A stretch of DNA of 64,000 bases from Hypomesus transpacificus (Eukaryota; Chordata; Actinopteri; Osmeriformes; Osmeridae): positions 1,655,032-1,719,031 of the forward strand of contig NC_061076.1 of NCBI RefSeq assembly GCF_021917145.1, in the 5' to 3' direction. Both the position numbers and the translations under genes were made by a program. The notes under the pieces are model-generated. The model ran no database searches and had not been told where the DNA came from. It was given only the letters and a program-made list of their open reading frames with translations. Shown piece after piece: positions 44,466 through 58,311 of the stretch. The first letter of the stretch is position 1. Every line of letters begins with the position of its first letter.

Positions 44466-46217
44466 TTCCCATGTACCTCACACACACATGGCCTAACCGA
44501 CAGACCGTTGCCGTGCTCAGAAATATTGACACAGTTCGACAAAAGCAATTGAACCAGACACTTTTTAGGTGGGTTTAGTAAACATTCGGATCCAATTTTG
44601 GTCAAGTTTTTATAATTTAAAAAAGACACATCTGTAATCTGTAATCACAACGACATTTTGAGAGTGGAAGGTTGGGAATCGTTCATGTAAATATGGGACT
44701 TATAGGGTTATCCCAATGTTTAACTGCGATTGAAAACATAGCGTGCTATTTGGTGTGTGTCTGGATGTGTGTGTGCGGCAGAGGCATTGCTGGAAATGTG
44801 TAGATATGTCCAAAGCCATGAGCTATGACAAAAACAAGAATGGTCGTCAAAGTAATTTGATACTCAAAAATTTGTCTAGTCCAATCACAGCTGTAGACTC
44901 TTACAAATATGTAAATGTCTATGCTACTTGACCATTGTTCCAGTTTATTTCTTTAAATGTAGCTTTAAATAAACATATTTCTGAATAGGACTTCTTGTTA
45001 AATGTTCCCAAAGAAATTTGGATCATAGTAGTTCTAGTTTTACACAACCAGAGGCTGGTAGTGTAAAACATAACACAAGACAGGTGAAACACTGAGGCGG
45101 ATTCATATTTGTCTTAGGCTCGGGGTATTAGCGCTAAATAGAGATCTCCACTGCTAAAGCAGCTTTAGCTCAGCGTGTCAAGGACTGGCCTGGATATCTG
45201 AGTCTCCACCACACAACAAGACTGTCTGCTCTGTCAGCACTCTGGACTGCAGGTCTCTTCTGTTCCTGTATTCAACTGACATTTGTGACACGAGTGCCTT
45301 TTAAAGGTACTCTGACGTAAAAGGGACGGGTTGTGCATGATGAATAGCTGTGTTCATCTGTCAGTTTGAGCAGTTGAGGAAGCCTCAAAATCGAGGGGGC
45401 TGAAATTGGAGTGTGTTGTTACTATAAGGTAGCACAGCAAGAAAAAAAGCTATTTATCAATTTATGGACATCCATATTGATCCCTTCAACGCTTCCCTTA
45501 ATGATGATATTATGTTAATTACATTTACGTAGCTGTGTGGTGAAAAGCAACTTATGTTAACGTTTGAATTCAAACTTATTAATTGATACAGACAGAAGTT
45601 GATATTTTGAAGGAAATTATTTAATTGGACACTTGATTCTACAGAACATCGTCTGGACAAAGATTCACCGTACGCCATGATTGGTTGTGTCTGAATACTG
45701 CTGATTCACGTTACAGCCCAGATGAAAACAATCCCAGAAAAAAGGGAAGTAAAATCAAACAATAATTGTTATCAGTAATTTTAAAAATACAATTAGCTTT
45801 GGCAAAACTTTTTACAGATTGCACAACATCGACATACACAATAAAACGTCTACGACAAGAATGCAATTTTTTACGTGTCAGTTAAAAGGTAGGATACAAT
45901 CCAATAAAAACATGCTAAATATCCAGTTAATTTTCACAAGGATGTGTTTGGGGGGGTGTTTATTTAATAGAATTCTCTTACAAAAATAAGCCTTGATCCA
46001 AATAGTGAGTAGCTGTCCTGTGTGGTTGAGACTGAAGTGAACTACCTGTTTTGTCGTAACTGTTATGGTTCTAAGTGTTTCCCTCTGTACTCTGGGATGT
46101 AAACCCTGAATTCAATTTGTGACAGTTCCCAGGACCAGTATCATTTCATACCACAGATACACATCTATAGACTTACAAAACTCCAGACAGAACCACAGTT
46201 GACAGAGAATACAGTAC

Positions 46218-46310
46218 ACACAGACATGCACACACACACACACACTGAGCATAAACACATATGCACACACACATACTGAGCATAAACACATATGCACACA
46301 CGCACAGAAA
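46218..46310. repeat. CA-rich repeat with TACTGAGCATAAACACATATG units
   Basis: Two to three units of about 31 bp with internal CA runs. Confidence 0.8.
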
Positions 46311-47694
46311 ACACATGAGATCAATTGAACTTAACCAAAAAGCCCCCATAACATCATGACGCACAACTTTCACACACACACACGCACGTACACCCCTATA
46401 GTAGACATGACACACACAGACCCTATTGTCATCTCCTTCTAGGTAAGCCTACATCTTAAGATGCTGGGGGCCTGGACATTACCCTTACTGTTACACACCT
46501 GTACTGTGATTCGGACGTGGGGCAGGTGAGAAATGTTAACTGTACGTTAAATGTTCGATATGAAATCGGTGAGTTTTATTTATTTTTTTTATCAGTGGGT
46601 CGACGCCACACATGTGAACAGGTAGGCCCTCTGTTTGAAATAAAAGCACATCATGAAAACACGCACAGCTGTGCAAGGCCCTTTAAAAGACATTTAACAA
46701 CTAAATCCATCTAAGATGTTTATGTACATGTATGTACATGGATGCAGAATAGAATATTAATCAAGGACATTCCAGGTATATCACCATTAGGCACTAAAAG
46801 GTGTTTATAGCATGGATCACTATCGATCATCTCATTTGCCCTTGACCTTAACTAAACTCCACCCAGGTTCTTATCGGCCACGTACTGCAAACCGAAACAA
46901 ATAGATGTTTCACATTCATGCCCTGTACCCAGACCAGTCACCTTTTCACCCGAAGAGTGCACTTGTTTATGAACCGTGTACAAACAGTGGTGTAGTCTAG
47001 ATTATGCGCAGACAAACATTGTACACCTATCAGGATTTCCTAGTTGCCTGCTATAACATAGGAGTAATTCACAGATTAGGGTACTGCAGGGAGGGTAATG
47101 AACGGACAACACCCCCACCACCTAATGATATAGACTATTTCTTAAGACTGAATTAGACTGTCTAAGGGACTAAAACTGAAATGAACTGTGTTACCGTAGT
47201 TACAGTGGAATTTTCACAGGTGAGTGATTGAGTGCAGTTCAGATGAAAAGGATGTGACCCGATGCACAGGGGCGGACCCTTTCCGTCTTCCCAGAGAGAG
47301 GTTGCTGTTGTGTTTCAGTGTTGTAAAGGATTCCTTGGTCATTGACTGGAGTACTTTTAGGAGACATTCGTAAACACAAAGCCAATAACGTGCTCAACTG
47401 TGCCATCACAACCATTATGTTCCACAAAATATACACTCCCCAATGTACAATAAACATTTTAAGATATTATTTAAAAACATGCAGTTTCTATTTATAACTG
47501 TGACAGCATTAATATTAAAATAGATCATATTTATTCTAGTATATTGTTTCATGTCATGTGTCATACTGCATTATTTATCTTAACAATTATTTAATTTAGT
47601 CGTTAGTCAACTGATCATTAGTTGTTTGTTAAAAGCCATGTTTGAGAGGTTGTGATTGATCAGATTGCTACATCAAAATCCAACAGCATTCCTG

Positions 47695-47780
47695 TTGATA
47701 ATGTCATGTACTGATAATGTCATGTACTGATGATGTCATGTACTGATGATGTCATGTACTGATGATGGTATGTACTGATG
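47695..47780. repeat. TGATGATGTCATGTAC minisatellite
   Basis: Five units of 16 bp; several contain TGATGTCA, close to a CRE/AP-1 core. Confidence 0.88.
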
Positions 47781-48094
47781 TAGGTAAAGAGCAAAGTAAA
47801 ATGTTTGCAGTAGGCGTGTTTACTGGCAGTCCTTAAGATAGAGTAACACTGTCAGACGCTGTCTGAATGACATGCTGGTATTCTGACCGCTAGTTGTTTC
47901 TATTGTTCCAACATGGATTGAGAAGCATAGCCTGGTGTGATGGAGAACCAGCTGAGATGATGCAGTAACACAGAGAGGATGCTTATTGAGTCCTGTCCTG
48001 GCCATGCATGGATCTGATCCTGGATCTACTGGAGGGGTTGAGGTGGGGAGGCCTAGGGCTCTGATCATGCAGAGAGACTGATCCCAGACCAGGT

Positions 48095-49246
48095 CTAGAT
48101 GTCCAGGTTGACCGGCCGTAACTTCCCTGTCTGGTGCTCTTTGACCCACAGCTCTCTGTCTTTGGCTGGGTCCACGCTCTGTAGGAGCTGGACCACAGGC
48201 TCCAGGGTCTGGAGAGAGAGAGAGAGAGATAAAGAGAGAGAGAGAAACATTCACACAGAGAGAGAGAGGCACACACACACATACAATAATGCAATGAGAT
48301 GAACTTCTCGAATCTTACATTTAAGATTCCTATGTTTATTGTATGCACCTTCCTGCCAAAGCAAATTCCTTGTCTTTGCAAACCGTTCTGATTCTGATTC
48401 AACCAAAAAAACATTTAAAAAGGCATACATCTATATAGTAAATGTGACAAAGACACACACACCCTGACTTAGCTGAGAACTTGACTCACGCTTTGGTTGA
48501 ACATGTCGGTTTCGTGGCGAAGGGTGGTGTACTGACGCAGGTGCTGCTGAATCATCTCCACCCTCTCCACCTCCAGCTTCTCCAGCTCCTGAACTCACAA
48601 CAGGCACACGACAGTCAGACAAAACTGTCAGCTATGTCAAACAGTCAGCGAGACTGAACAGTCAGTCAGAACAAGCAGTCAGAGCAGTGGCTGTACCATG
48701 CTGTTGGTGACCATTTCCTCAAACCACTTGCACTGGGCTTGGTTGTAGAGATCCAAGTGACGCATCAGGTCATCTCCTGTGGACTCACAGCATGGAGGTT
48801 AAAGACACGAGTTCATCGCCTGCTCTTTACCATTTGCCAAAACCCCTCCTCATCAACTATGGATCAATATCCTACTGTCAATGCAGTGTTCTGGGAATCA
48901 GGGCAAACGGAACAATTCACACAATGGTTTTTTACGATTTAGTCTGATTGTCCCTCAGACTCACTCCATGGAATGGAATCACTGACATGACCAGCAGAGG
49001 GCGACCAGGACAAACATATCAGGTCTGAGACCTCATCTCCATGGATACAGTTGCCTCTGACGGTCTCTGAAGTCCTGATTCAGGCTACGATGGGTGATGT
49101 CACAGGGATGCACGCAAATATCACAGGTTGAGGGACATAGTTCTAGTTTGTGTAATCAGAGCTTAGTTTACATCTTTGGTTAACACACAGAGAGAGAGAG
49201 AGAGACAGAGAGAGAGAGAGAGATAGAGAGAGAGAGATAGAAAGAA

Positions 49247-49315
<69 letters not shown>

Positions 49316-52084
49316 CAAGAGACAGATGAGAGAGTGTGAGAGAGAGAGATCTTTATCCAACCCAGATCTTCATCTATATGGTAATGAAGACAAAGGCATG
49401 ATGACATTGTCTTCAGTCCAGAAGTGGTCATTGAATGTCAACCAATGTCTAATGGAGCTATTGATTGGAACTGAGAGTGGAGTGTTAATCTGAAGAAAGA
49501 GAGAGAGAGATACAGAGAAAGAGTAAGATAAGAGAGATATAGAAAGACAGAAAGAAAGAAAGAAAGAGAGAGAGACTTCCTTTCTACTTTCTGTCATCCT
49601 CAATCCCATCACCCTCCTCCTCTTCCCCCCTCCTCCTCCCTTCCGTCTCTCTAGAAGCAGAACGGGCATCCCACAGAGTGACTCAGATTCAGAGCCTTTC
49701 CGTGACCCCTGACCTGCTTGTGTGGATTTTCTGCGGGCCTTCTTGATGTCCTCCTCGTGCTTGTTCATGTGTTTGACCTCCAGCTGCTGCGTCTTCATGT
49801 CCAGGTCCTTCTGCCTGTCTGCCAGGGCTTTACGGGCCTGAAGCAGACGCAGGAAACACGCAAACACACACAGACACACACAGACATGGGCAAACACACA
49901 CAGAATGAGTCATTGACAGTAATCCCCAGCTGTACTGGACCATTTCTTCAGCCTGATCTGAAGCCTCCCCAGATTTGTCATGTTTGCTACCTATTTCCAA
50001 AGTCCAACCTAGCCCAGCCCTAGTCCAACCTAGCACAGCCTAGCACAGCCTAGTCAAATCAAGCCCAGCCCCAGTCCAGCCTAGCCCAAACCATTGTTTC
50101 TCTTCAACAGAAGGTTGAAAAACCTTTGACAATCCCTGCTCTACAGAACAGGAGCCTCTAGCACTGACCGGAATTAAATTATCTATTTTCTGTATACAAC
50201 ATCAAAACATGTAAGAAATGTGTACAGTGCGATACAGGTGCCCGTACCTTCTCCACCCCACCAAACCGACTGAGGAGCTGCTTGCGCAGGTCAGTGAGGT
50301 GATGGTCATACTTCTTCATGTCCTTCTTGAAGTTGTGCTCTCGGAAGGTCAGCAGAGGCTTCTCCACCTCAGAGTGGAGCTGCAAAACACAGACCCAGGG
50401 TGAGACTGCTGGCTGTGTGCTGGGGGTGGTTCGAGAACACTGACTGTTCGAATGCCAATGTCTTTCGATTTATGATTTGACTGTTTGGTGTCTGTCTGCG
50501 GGCTCAGACCCTGATGTGGAGCTTAGCAGGCTGAGTTAGAAGATAAGACACTATTTATTTATTTTACAGCAGAATAAATTGTTGAGGAAAGATGAAGTGG
50601 AGAGATAGAGGCGAGAGAGAGACAGCTAAGGGAGCGCCTGAGGAGAGAGCAGAAAGAGAGGAGTAGGGAGAGCGAAGAGAGAGAGAGATGAGAAACAGGA
50701 GAGAAATAGAGGAGCGGACAGAAAGAAGAAAAAGGGAGAGAAACAGAGACAATTTTGAGGACGACTCATCCTCTCCTCCTTCTGCATGACCACACCAGCC
50801 TATCAGGAGACTCGTAGAGTGAAAGAGCAGAGCGCCAAGGCCTGAGCCTGTGTGTATGTTTATGTGTGTGTGGGGGGGGGTTGTTTGTGTGTGTGTGCGT
50901 GTTTGTTCATGTGCGTCTGTGAGTGTGTGGACAGCTCTCGTCAGAGGCCCGGGCTAATTAGTCCGACAGGAGGGCGTGTGTGTGTGTGCGTGTGAGACTA
51001 GCGACATGGCCTCTGTGGTATTTTAGTCTTGTCTCTGTTCCTTCCTGTGGTCTTAGTATAGATCTGGCTCACTGCTCCCAAGAGGGCTGCAGATTCAAGA
51101 GGGTTGCCCCTCTCCGCTGCTAACAGGCAGGACTTAGGGGACCTGTCTTGGGTACTGGAGGGTGTCAGACAGGGTGCAGTCTGTACCTTGTTGGAAAACT
51201 TGAGGTGGACGTCAGCCTCGTCAGTCAGACTCTTCTTCAGCTGGGCCCAGGCCTCCCCCACCGTTCTAGAACATTCAGAACAGGTTGGAACATTTGAAGA
51301 GACGTTCTAAAGGGTCTGGTCATCTACAACCATCTGTCTGACATGGGACAAGGATTCTTTTCAGTGGTTGCTGGGTCAAATGGCTCGTTATGGAACAGTT
51401 GAATCAATGAAGGGCTAGGGAAGATAATGTTTTCAACCAGAGAGTTCTGATCATTCATCCATCCAGTCACTCACCCCTCCTCCTGTGCAGCCAGGGGTGA
51501 CAGGGATAGCTTGGAGAGGTTCTTTGCATACTCCTCTTCAATCTTAATCCTGGATCAGGACAACACAAACAGTAATCAGAACATATATTTGACATACGGA
51601 ATTTTAATACAGAGAAATGTTCCACATGGAATATCAGGACAGAGAAATGTTCCACATTGGAATGTCCAGACAAGAGGAATGTTCCAGATGGAATTTCAAC
51701 AGAATGATTGATCAAGTGGATCATTTGGAATATCAAGATGTGGCAATGTTCCGCATGAAATATGAGGACATGGTCCAGGAGAATATCAAAAACCTCAATA
51801 GTTCTGCTACTAAGGGACAAAGCAGGCCCAGTCCATGAGAGTACTCAAGGTGTTATCCTGTATGATGAACACAGTGATCAACCCCTGACAGCTCCCTGTT
51901 CTACTCTGATAAGAGACCATGAACACAGAAAAATGATAGCATCAGCACCGAAAGCAGCTTATAAACAGCAGCAAGCACCTACATCTTGACATAGATATAT
52001 CTACATCTCTCTCTCAGTTTCTATTTATGCCTTTCTCTATTCCTACCTCATCTTGCTCTCTCTCCTGACTTTACCTATGTCTCT

Positions 52085-52171
<87 letters not shown>

Positions 52172-53598
52172 AAGGGAGAAAAAGAGAGAAAAAGAGAGAG
52201 AGTTCACCTTTCATGGATGAACTCGGCCATCTCCTTCTGCATCTGTCTCCCCTTCAGCTGCTTCTGGAGCAGAACATCGAAGCCGGTCACACAGGTCATC
52301 CCCTGGGGGTCCTTCTTTTCAGCCTGAGGACGCAACGGCAGCACCCATCAAACATCCTCCGAGAAAACTGCTGTCGTTTTGGTTGTGTTTTGATGCAAAA
52401 GGCTATTTACCGTTTGTGAAATTATCTTTTACCGAAGTACCTCAAAACTGACATCCCTTCAACTCCAACGATAAAAGGACAGATAAACACAGGTACACAC
52501 ATACTTGACACGCACACGGAATTGAGAACTTTATAACAGTTTAGTGTTTACGTTTGAATGTGTTTGTATGTGTGGGTAGGTGAGTCAGGGAATGTGTTTA
52601 TTCGACACAGTGAAGCACATGGTGCTCATCAAGGTGCGTGTGCGTGCGGAGGTACAGTGTTTGCGTCACAGAGGAGGTGGTTGCATGCCAACGTGTTTGT
52701 GTGAGTGGGTGTGTGAGTGTATGCTGCAGTGTGCTTTAGTGTGTGTGCGTGTGGCGTGTGAGAGATCATGTCTGTATGTGAGAGAATGTGTGAGTGAGAG
52801 AGATTGTGTGTGTAGGCGTGTGTGTGTTAGAGACAGGGTGTGTGTGTCCATTTTGTTGACTTCACCGTAGATGTGAGCCGCAGAGGAGAGAAACACAATT
52901 GGCTGATGCCGACGACAAGGCAGACCACACCCTGCACCACACACCCACCTAGACCCAGAGCCGAGTGTAGCAGAGGCAGTTTGGGGACAGAAACTCCCTC
53001 GCTTTCCCACTTAAACTTGGTTGACGTCGTTCATAACGTGCCTCAGCTCCCTTGGAGACCCCCTGCCTCATGTTGGTGACCCGGGTTCGAGCTCCTGGCC
53101 CCGCTCCCCCGTCATAGCAGGGTGCTTTGGTGGCGTGGTGGCCAGAGAGTCTTACCCAAAAGTAGTCGCAGTAGCTCCACTCGTTGGGCTTCAGGAGCTC
53201 CTGTTCAGGGTTGTCGTCATCGGGCAGGGGGAACGTCACGCCGTTGATCTGGAACATCAGGAGGTACGAAGACATTCATCAGGGGAGGAAGAGAGGAGGA
53301 GGGGATGGAGAGGTGGAGAGAAGGAGAGGAGGAGGGGATGGAGAGGAGGAGAGGATGAAGAGAAAGAGGTACTCAAATGCCTACTAGAGGATGAAAGAGA
53401 AGAGAAGCGAGGATAGGGAGCAGGGAGGATGGATGCTAACAGGGGAAGGAAAGAGGATGTGGGAGACGTGTCGTAAAGGTCAGGAGGACTACAGTTTCCT
53501 GGGGGGGGTGATGATCACCAAGATGGTGACCCATGTGGCCTTTAGTGAGAGAGAGAAAGAGAGAGAGAGACAGAAAGGGAAAGAAAAGGGCAAGAGAC

Positions 53599-53657
<59 letters not shown>

Positions 53658-56600
53658 GGGGGAGGTAGAGTGAAGTAGAGAGCCTTTAATGTGTACGGAG
53701 GTACTTGACTGCAGCATGTTTACAAGCCACTTCCAGGATATTCTATTTCACAATGTGATGAAGTCCAAGAAAATAATAATGGTCAAAACAACTCTCTGTC
53801 TCTATCTCTGTCACACACACGCACAAAACACACTCAAAACAAGTCGAGGGCTTCCTCAATACTCTGCGGCCTCTTCAATTAGGGTTCCAAGGCTGTGGTT
53901 ATGTCATAATGAGCTTCTAGGAGGCCTTCCTGACAAAACAACAACCCCCCCACACACACACACAAACACACAATACTAGAGACTGGAGGGGTATACGGTC
54001 AGATGGACAAACAGGCAGGAATAGACAGGAAGACAGCCATACAGGCAGTGAAGTAACCAGACAGACAGGCAGGAACAGGCAGGAAGACAGCCATACAGGC
54101 AGTAAAGTAACCAGACAGACAGGCAAGCAGACCTAAACACAAACAAAAAGTCTTCCGAATGTCACTGAAAAATATTAATATTTAATATTTCTGTATATTT
54201 GCTAATAACACGCAAGAGCAGGGGCTGTTACCCAGCTCCCTGCTGTGGCCCATCCCACAGGAATCCTCTCCAGATGCACTTGGCAGGCAGCGCTTCCCCC
54301 TAAGGATTATCACTCTGCAGCGGACACCTGAGCTTTTCCTTCTACACTATCAACCACAGATGCTTATCGCACACCTGAGACCTCAGAAGGATTGCATTTA
54401 ATACATTTACTATTTGTTCATTTAGCAGAGGCTTCTATCCAAAGCGACATACACATTTTGCACATGGAAAAAGAATCAAAACTGCGTAGTTCTAACAGTG
54501 TTTCGAGTAGTAACAGTGAAGTCATTGAATACATTTGCTCTGCTTAAACGGGAGGGATATTTCGTTTCTGAAGAGATGCTGCCCTTGAAAGAATATTACC
54601 GTAAACATCGTTCCACTGCAGAACGTTGACAACAATGATCCGGAACATGACCATGTAATCGAGATCATTAAGTAGTCTGATCTAGAACAATTGTGAAGTG
54701 ATTTGGTTAGTGAATTGATTCATTTTGTGAATTGCTTTGTCTTGTGAAACAATTCAGCTTGCAGATGGATCCCTTTGGTGAATCGATTCATTTTCTGAAA
54801 TCAATCAGTTTGCGAACTGATTCAGTTTGTGCGGTGCTGCAGTCGCTTTCTTAATTTCTCGCCTCGGAGAATCTTCGGATTGTCATGGCGACCAGATTTC
54901 ACGCTCCGACGCGTCTGCATCCAATTGTTGTTTATCTGTCCTCCATCGCCCCTTTCTTCTCATCCCCCTCTCCCCCTGGATGATAGGACCATATCTATTG
55001 CTCCCTCCCTCCCTCTCACACTCCTTCATGGGTGCTTAGTGGCAGTCTGTCCTCGTTTATTTATATGGATTACCTTGAGGGCAGTGGGGAGGGAGTCAGA
55101 CCAGGAGTAATAAAGTGTTGTGATGTATGACTGGGTTGGAGAGAGGCAGTCCAGGACGCTCACAATGAGGGGATGTGAAATGAAAGGATATGTTTTTAAT
55201 CAATGCTTTTTCAATGATCTGTTTCTGTCTTGATAGAACGATAATTCATGTACATGTTGAAATGATTCTTCCTAGGCTAAGGGTTGGGATTAGTGTAAGG
55301 TTTAGGGTCGAATGAAAACAACTGCATTGTATAGTAAACGCACTGGTTGTGGTTGTAACTGCACTTCCTGCCTGTGTCTTCGCCCAGTCTGACCACCACT
55401 GTGGGACTGGGGAGGAGGTGGGGGTTACACAGACACACAGACAGTCCAGAAGGAGCCTGTCCTGCTGAACAAAAATGAATTTCCCTGACAGGAGCTGAAA
55501 CAGAGCCAGCTCTATGGCGTGTCCGGACATGGTTGACACGCACACACAGACATGCACACGCACACACAGACACGCACACACACACACGCACACACAGACA
55601 CGCACACACAGACTAGCACACACATGCACACACAGACATGCACACGCACACACGCACACACAGACACGCACACACAGACTAGCACACGCACACATGCACA
55701 CACAGACATGCACACGCACACACGCACACACAGACATGCAGACACAGACACGCACACACAGACTAGCACACGCACACATGTACACACAGACATGCATGCA
55801 AGCACACACACACGGTACGCACACACCCGTGAACACACGCACGCGGGCCCTCAATCACCTACAAGCACATGCACACGTACGTGCACACACACACACACGT
55901 GCACACACACACACGCACGTGCGTGCCACTCAGAAAACCTTCTACACGGAGCGCTGAACATCTCGACGGCAGCTCACGCCGTGGTGGTGGTGCTCAGGCA
56001 GCCACTGTTGCTAAGCGACAAATTACCTCTGCTGTAAAAGACCCCCACCCCCCACCGCCTCAACACCACGACCATCATAACAAAACACAGAGGTTTCCAC
56101 CACGTTCTCTGCGAGCTCTCACCGCCTCCGCCTCCCCGTGCCCGCTCATCTCACAAAGGGGTGTGTCAGACAAAACAACTGTGGTGGAAAATGCCAATCA
56201 CAACAAACTATGCTCTAGTCCAGCCAATCACAACAAACTATGCTCTAGTCAAGCTAGTCACACCAGACGCTGCCCTTCCCCTCCCCCAACCTGTTTCCAG
56301 TTACCACCAGAGCAAGGTGTGTGAGGAGGTGTAAAACAAGCAGACCCTCCAGCCCTGGGACAATTCTCACCTCCTCTCCCTCCCCTCCACACATCCTGTC
56401 CCTCACCTCCTCACCTCCTCTCCCTCACCTCCTCACCTCCTCTCCTCACCTCCTCACCTCCTCTCCCTCACCTCCACACATCCTCTCCCACACCTCCTCA
56501 CCTCCTCTCCCTCACCTCCTCACCTCCTCTCCCTCACCTCCACACCTCCTCTCCCTCACCTCCTCACCTCCTCTCCCTCACCTCCTCACCTCCTCTCCCT

Positions 56601-57848
56601 CACCTCCACACATCCTCTCCCTCACCTCCTCACCTCCTCTCCCTCACCTCCACACCTCCTCTCCCTCACCTCCTCACCTCCTCTCCCTCACCTCCACACA
56701 TCCTCTCCCTCACCTCCTCACCTCCTCTCCCTCACCTCCTCACCTCCTCTCCCTCCCCTCCACACCTCCTGTCCCTCACCTCCTCACCTCCTCTCCCTCA
56801 CCTCCTCACCTCCTCTCCCTCACCTCCACACCTCCTCTCCCTCACCTCCTCACCTCCTCTCCCTCACCTCCACACATCCTCTCCCTCACCTCCTCACCTC
56901 CTCTCCCTCACCTCCACACATCCTCTCCCTCACCTCCCTCACCTCCTCTCCTCACCTCCTCTCCCTCCCCTCCACACATCCTCTCCCTCACCTCCTCACC
57001 TCCTCTCCCTCACCTCCTCACCTCCTCTCCCTCACCTCCTCACCTCCTCTCCCTCCCCTCCTCACCTCCTCTCCCTCACCTCCTCTCCCTCCCCTCCTCA
57101 CCTCCTCTCCCTCCCCTCCTCACCTCCTCTCCCTCACATCCTCTCCCTCCCCTCCTCCCCTCCACACATCCTCTCCCTCCCCTCCACACATCCTCTCCCT
57201 CACCTCCTCACCTCCTCTCCCTCACCTCCTCACCTCCTCTCCCTCACCTCCTCTCCCTCACCTCCACACGTCCTGTCCCTCCCCCTCACCACTCCACTCA
57301 TCCCTCCCTGTGGTTCCCTCCCTCCCCTCTAACCCTAACCCTCCCCTCTAACCCTAACCCTCCCCTCTAACCCTAACCCTCCCCTCTCCTCCTCATGTCA
57401 GGCAGGATGTTAACATGCAGGTAGTCCACATACTGCACCCTCTCCTCAGGAAGCAAGCTTCACAAACACAAACACATACATTCAAGCAACACACAGAAGT
57501 AACACACATCCTCAGACACACACACACAGATCTGCCAACGTGCACACTACCACGGCAACCAGCCCAGAGATACGATGACATCATGGCATGTAATGTACTG
57601 TATCTCTCTCTCTGTTTCTCTTTTTCTCTCTCTCTCTTATTCACTCATGCAAGCAGGCACGTTTGCTCATACACACACATCAGTACCCTAGTCATTACAA
57701 CTCGAAGCAGATTGAGATTTTTGTAGGCTTTTATGCAGGGATATCACCAATTCTTGTTTCACAATGGATTCAATCAAAATAAAACCAACCTGGGGAACTG
57801 AATTCTCTTCCTGTTTTTCTCACACATCTATTCAGCTGATTTCTGAAT

Positions 57849-57926
<78 letters not shown>

Positions 57927-57955
57927 CCCATCTCTCTCTCTCTCTGTGTCTCTCC

Positions 57956-57991
<36 letters not shown>

Positions 57992-57997
57992 CTCTCC

Positions 57998-58039
<42 letters not shown>

Positions 58040-58048
58040 CTCTCCCCA

Positions 58049-58139
<91 letters not shown>

Positions 58140-58171
58140 CCCCATCTCTCTCTCTCTCTCTGTGTCTCTCC

Positions 58172-58252
<81 letters not shown>

Positions 58253-58280
58253 CATCTCTCTCTATCTGTGTCTCTCCCCA

Positions 58281-58311
<31 letters not shown>

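Larger units (their letters stand above)
43235..48094. other. Convergent gap between rcvrn and gas7
   Basis: About 4.9 kb holding the rcvrn 3' UTR on the left and the gas7 3' UTR on the right. It has CA-rich tandem repeats and AT-rich sequence; no coding exon is seen. Confidence 0.55.

Noticed and set aside
53021-53416. 131-codon plus frame opposite a gas7 exon
   Set aside because: Shadow of the gas7 exon at 53156-53248 extended by purine-rich repeat.
56321-57370. 349-codon open frame on plus
   Set aside because: It is a translation of the CTCACCTCCTCACCTCCT minisatellite; other frames are equally open and it sits in a gas7 intron.
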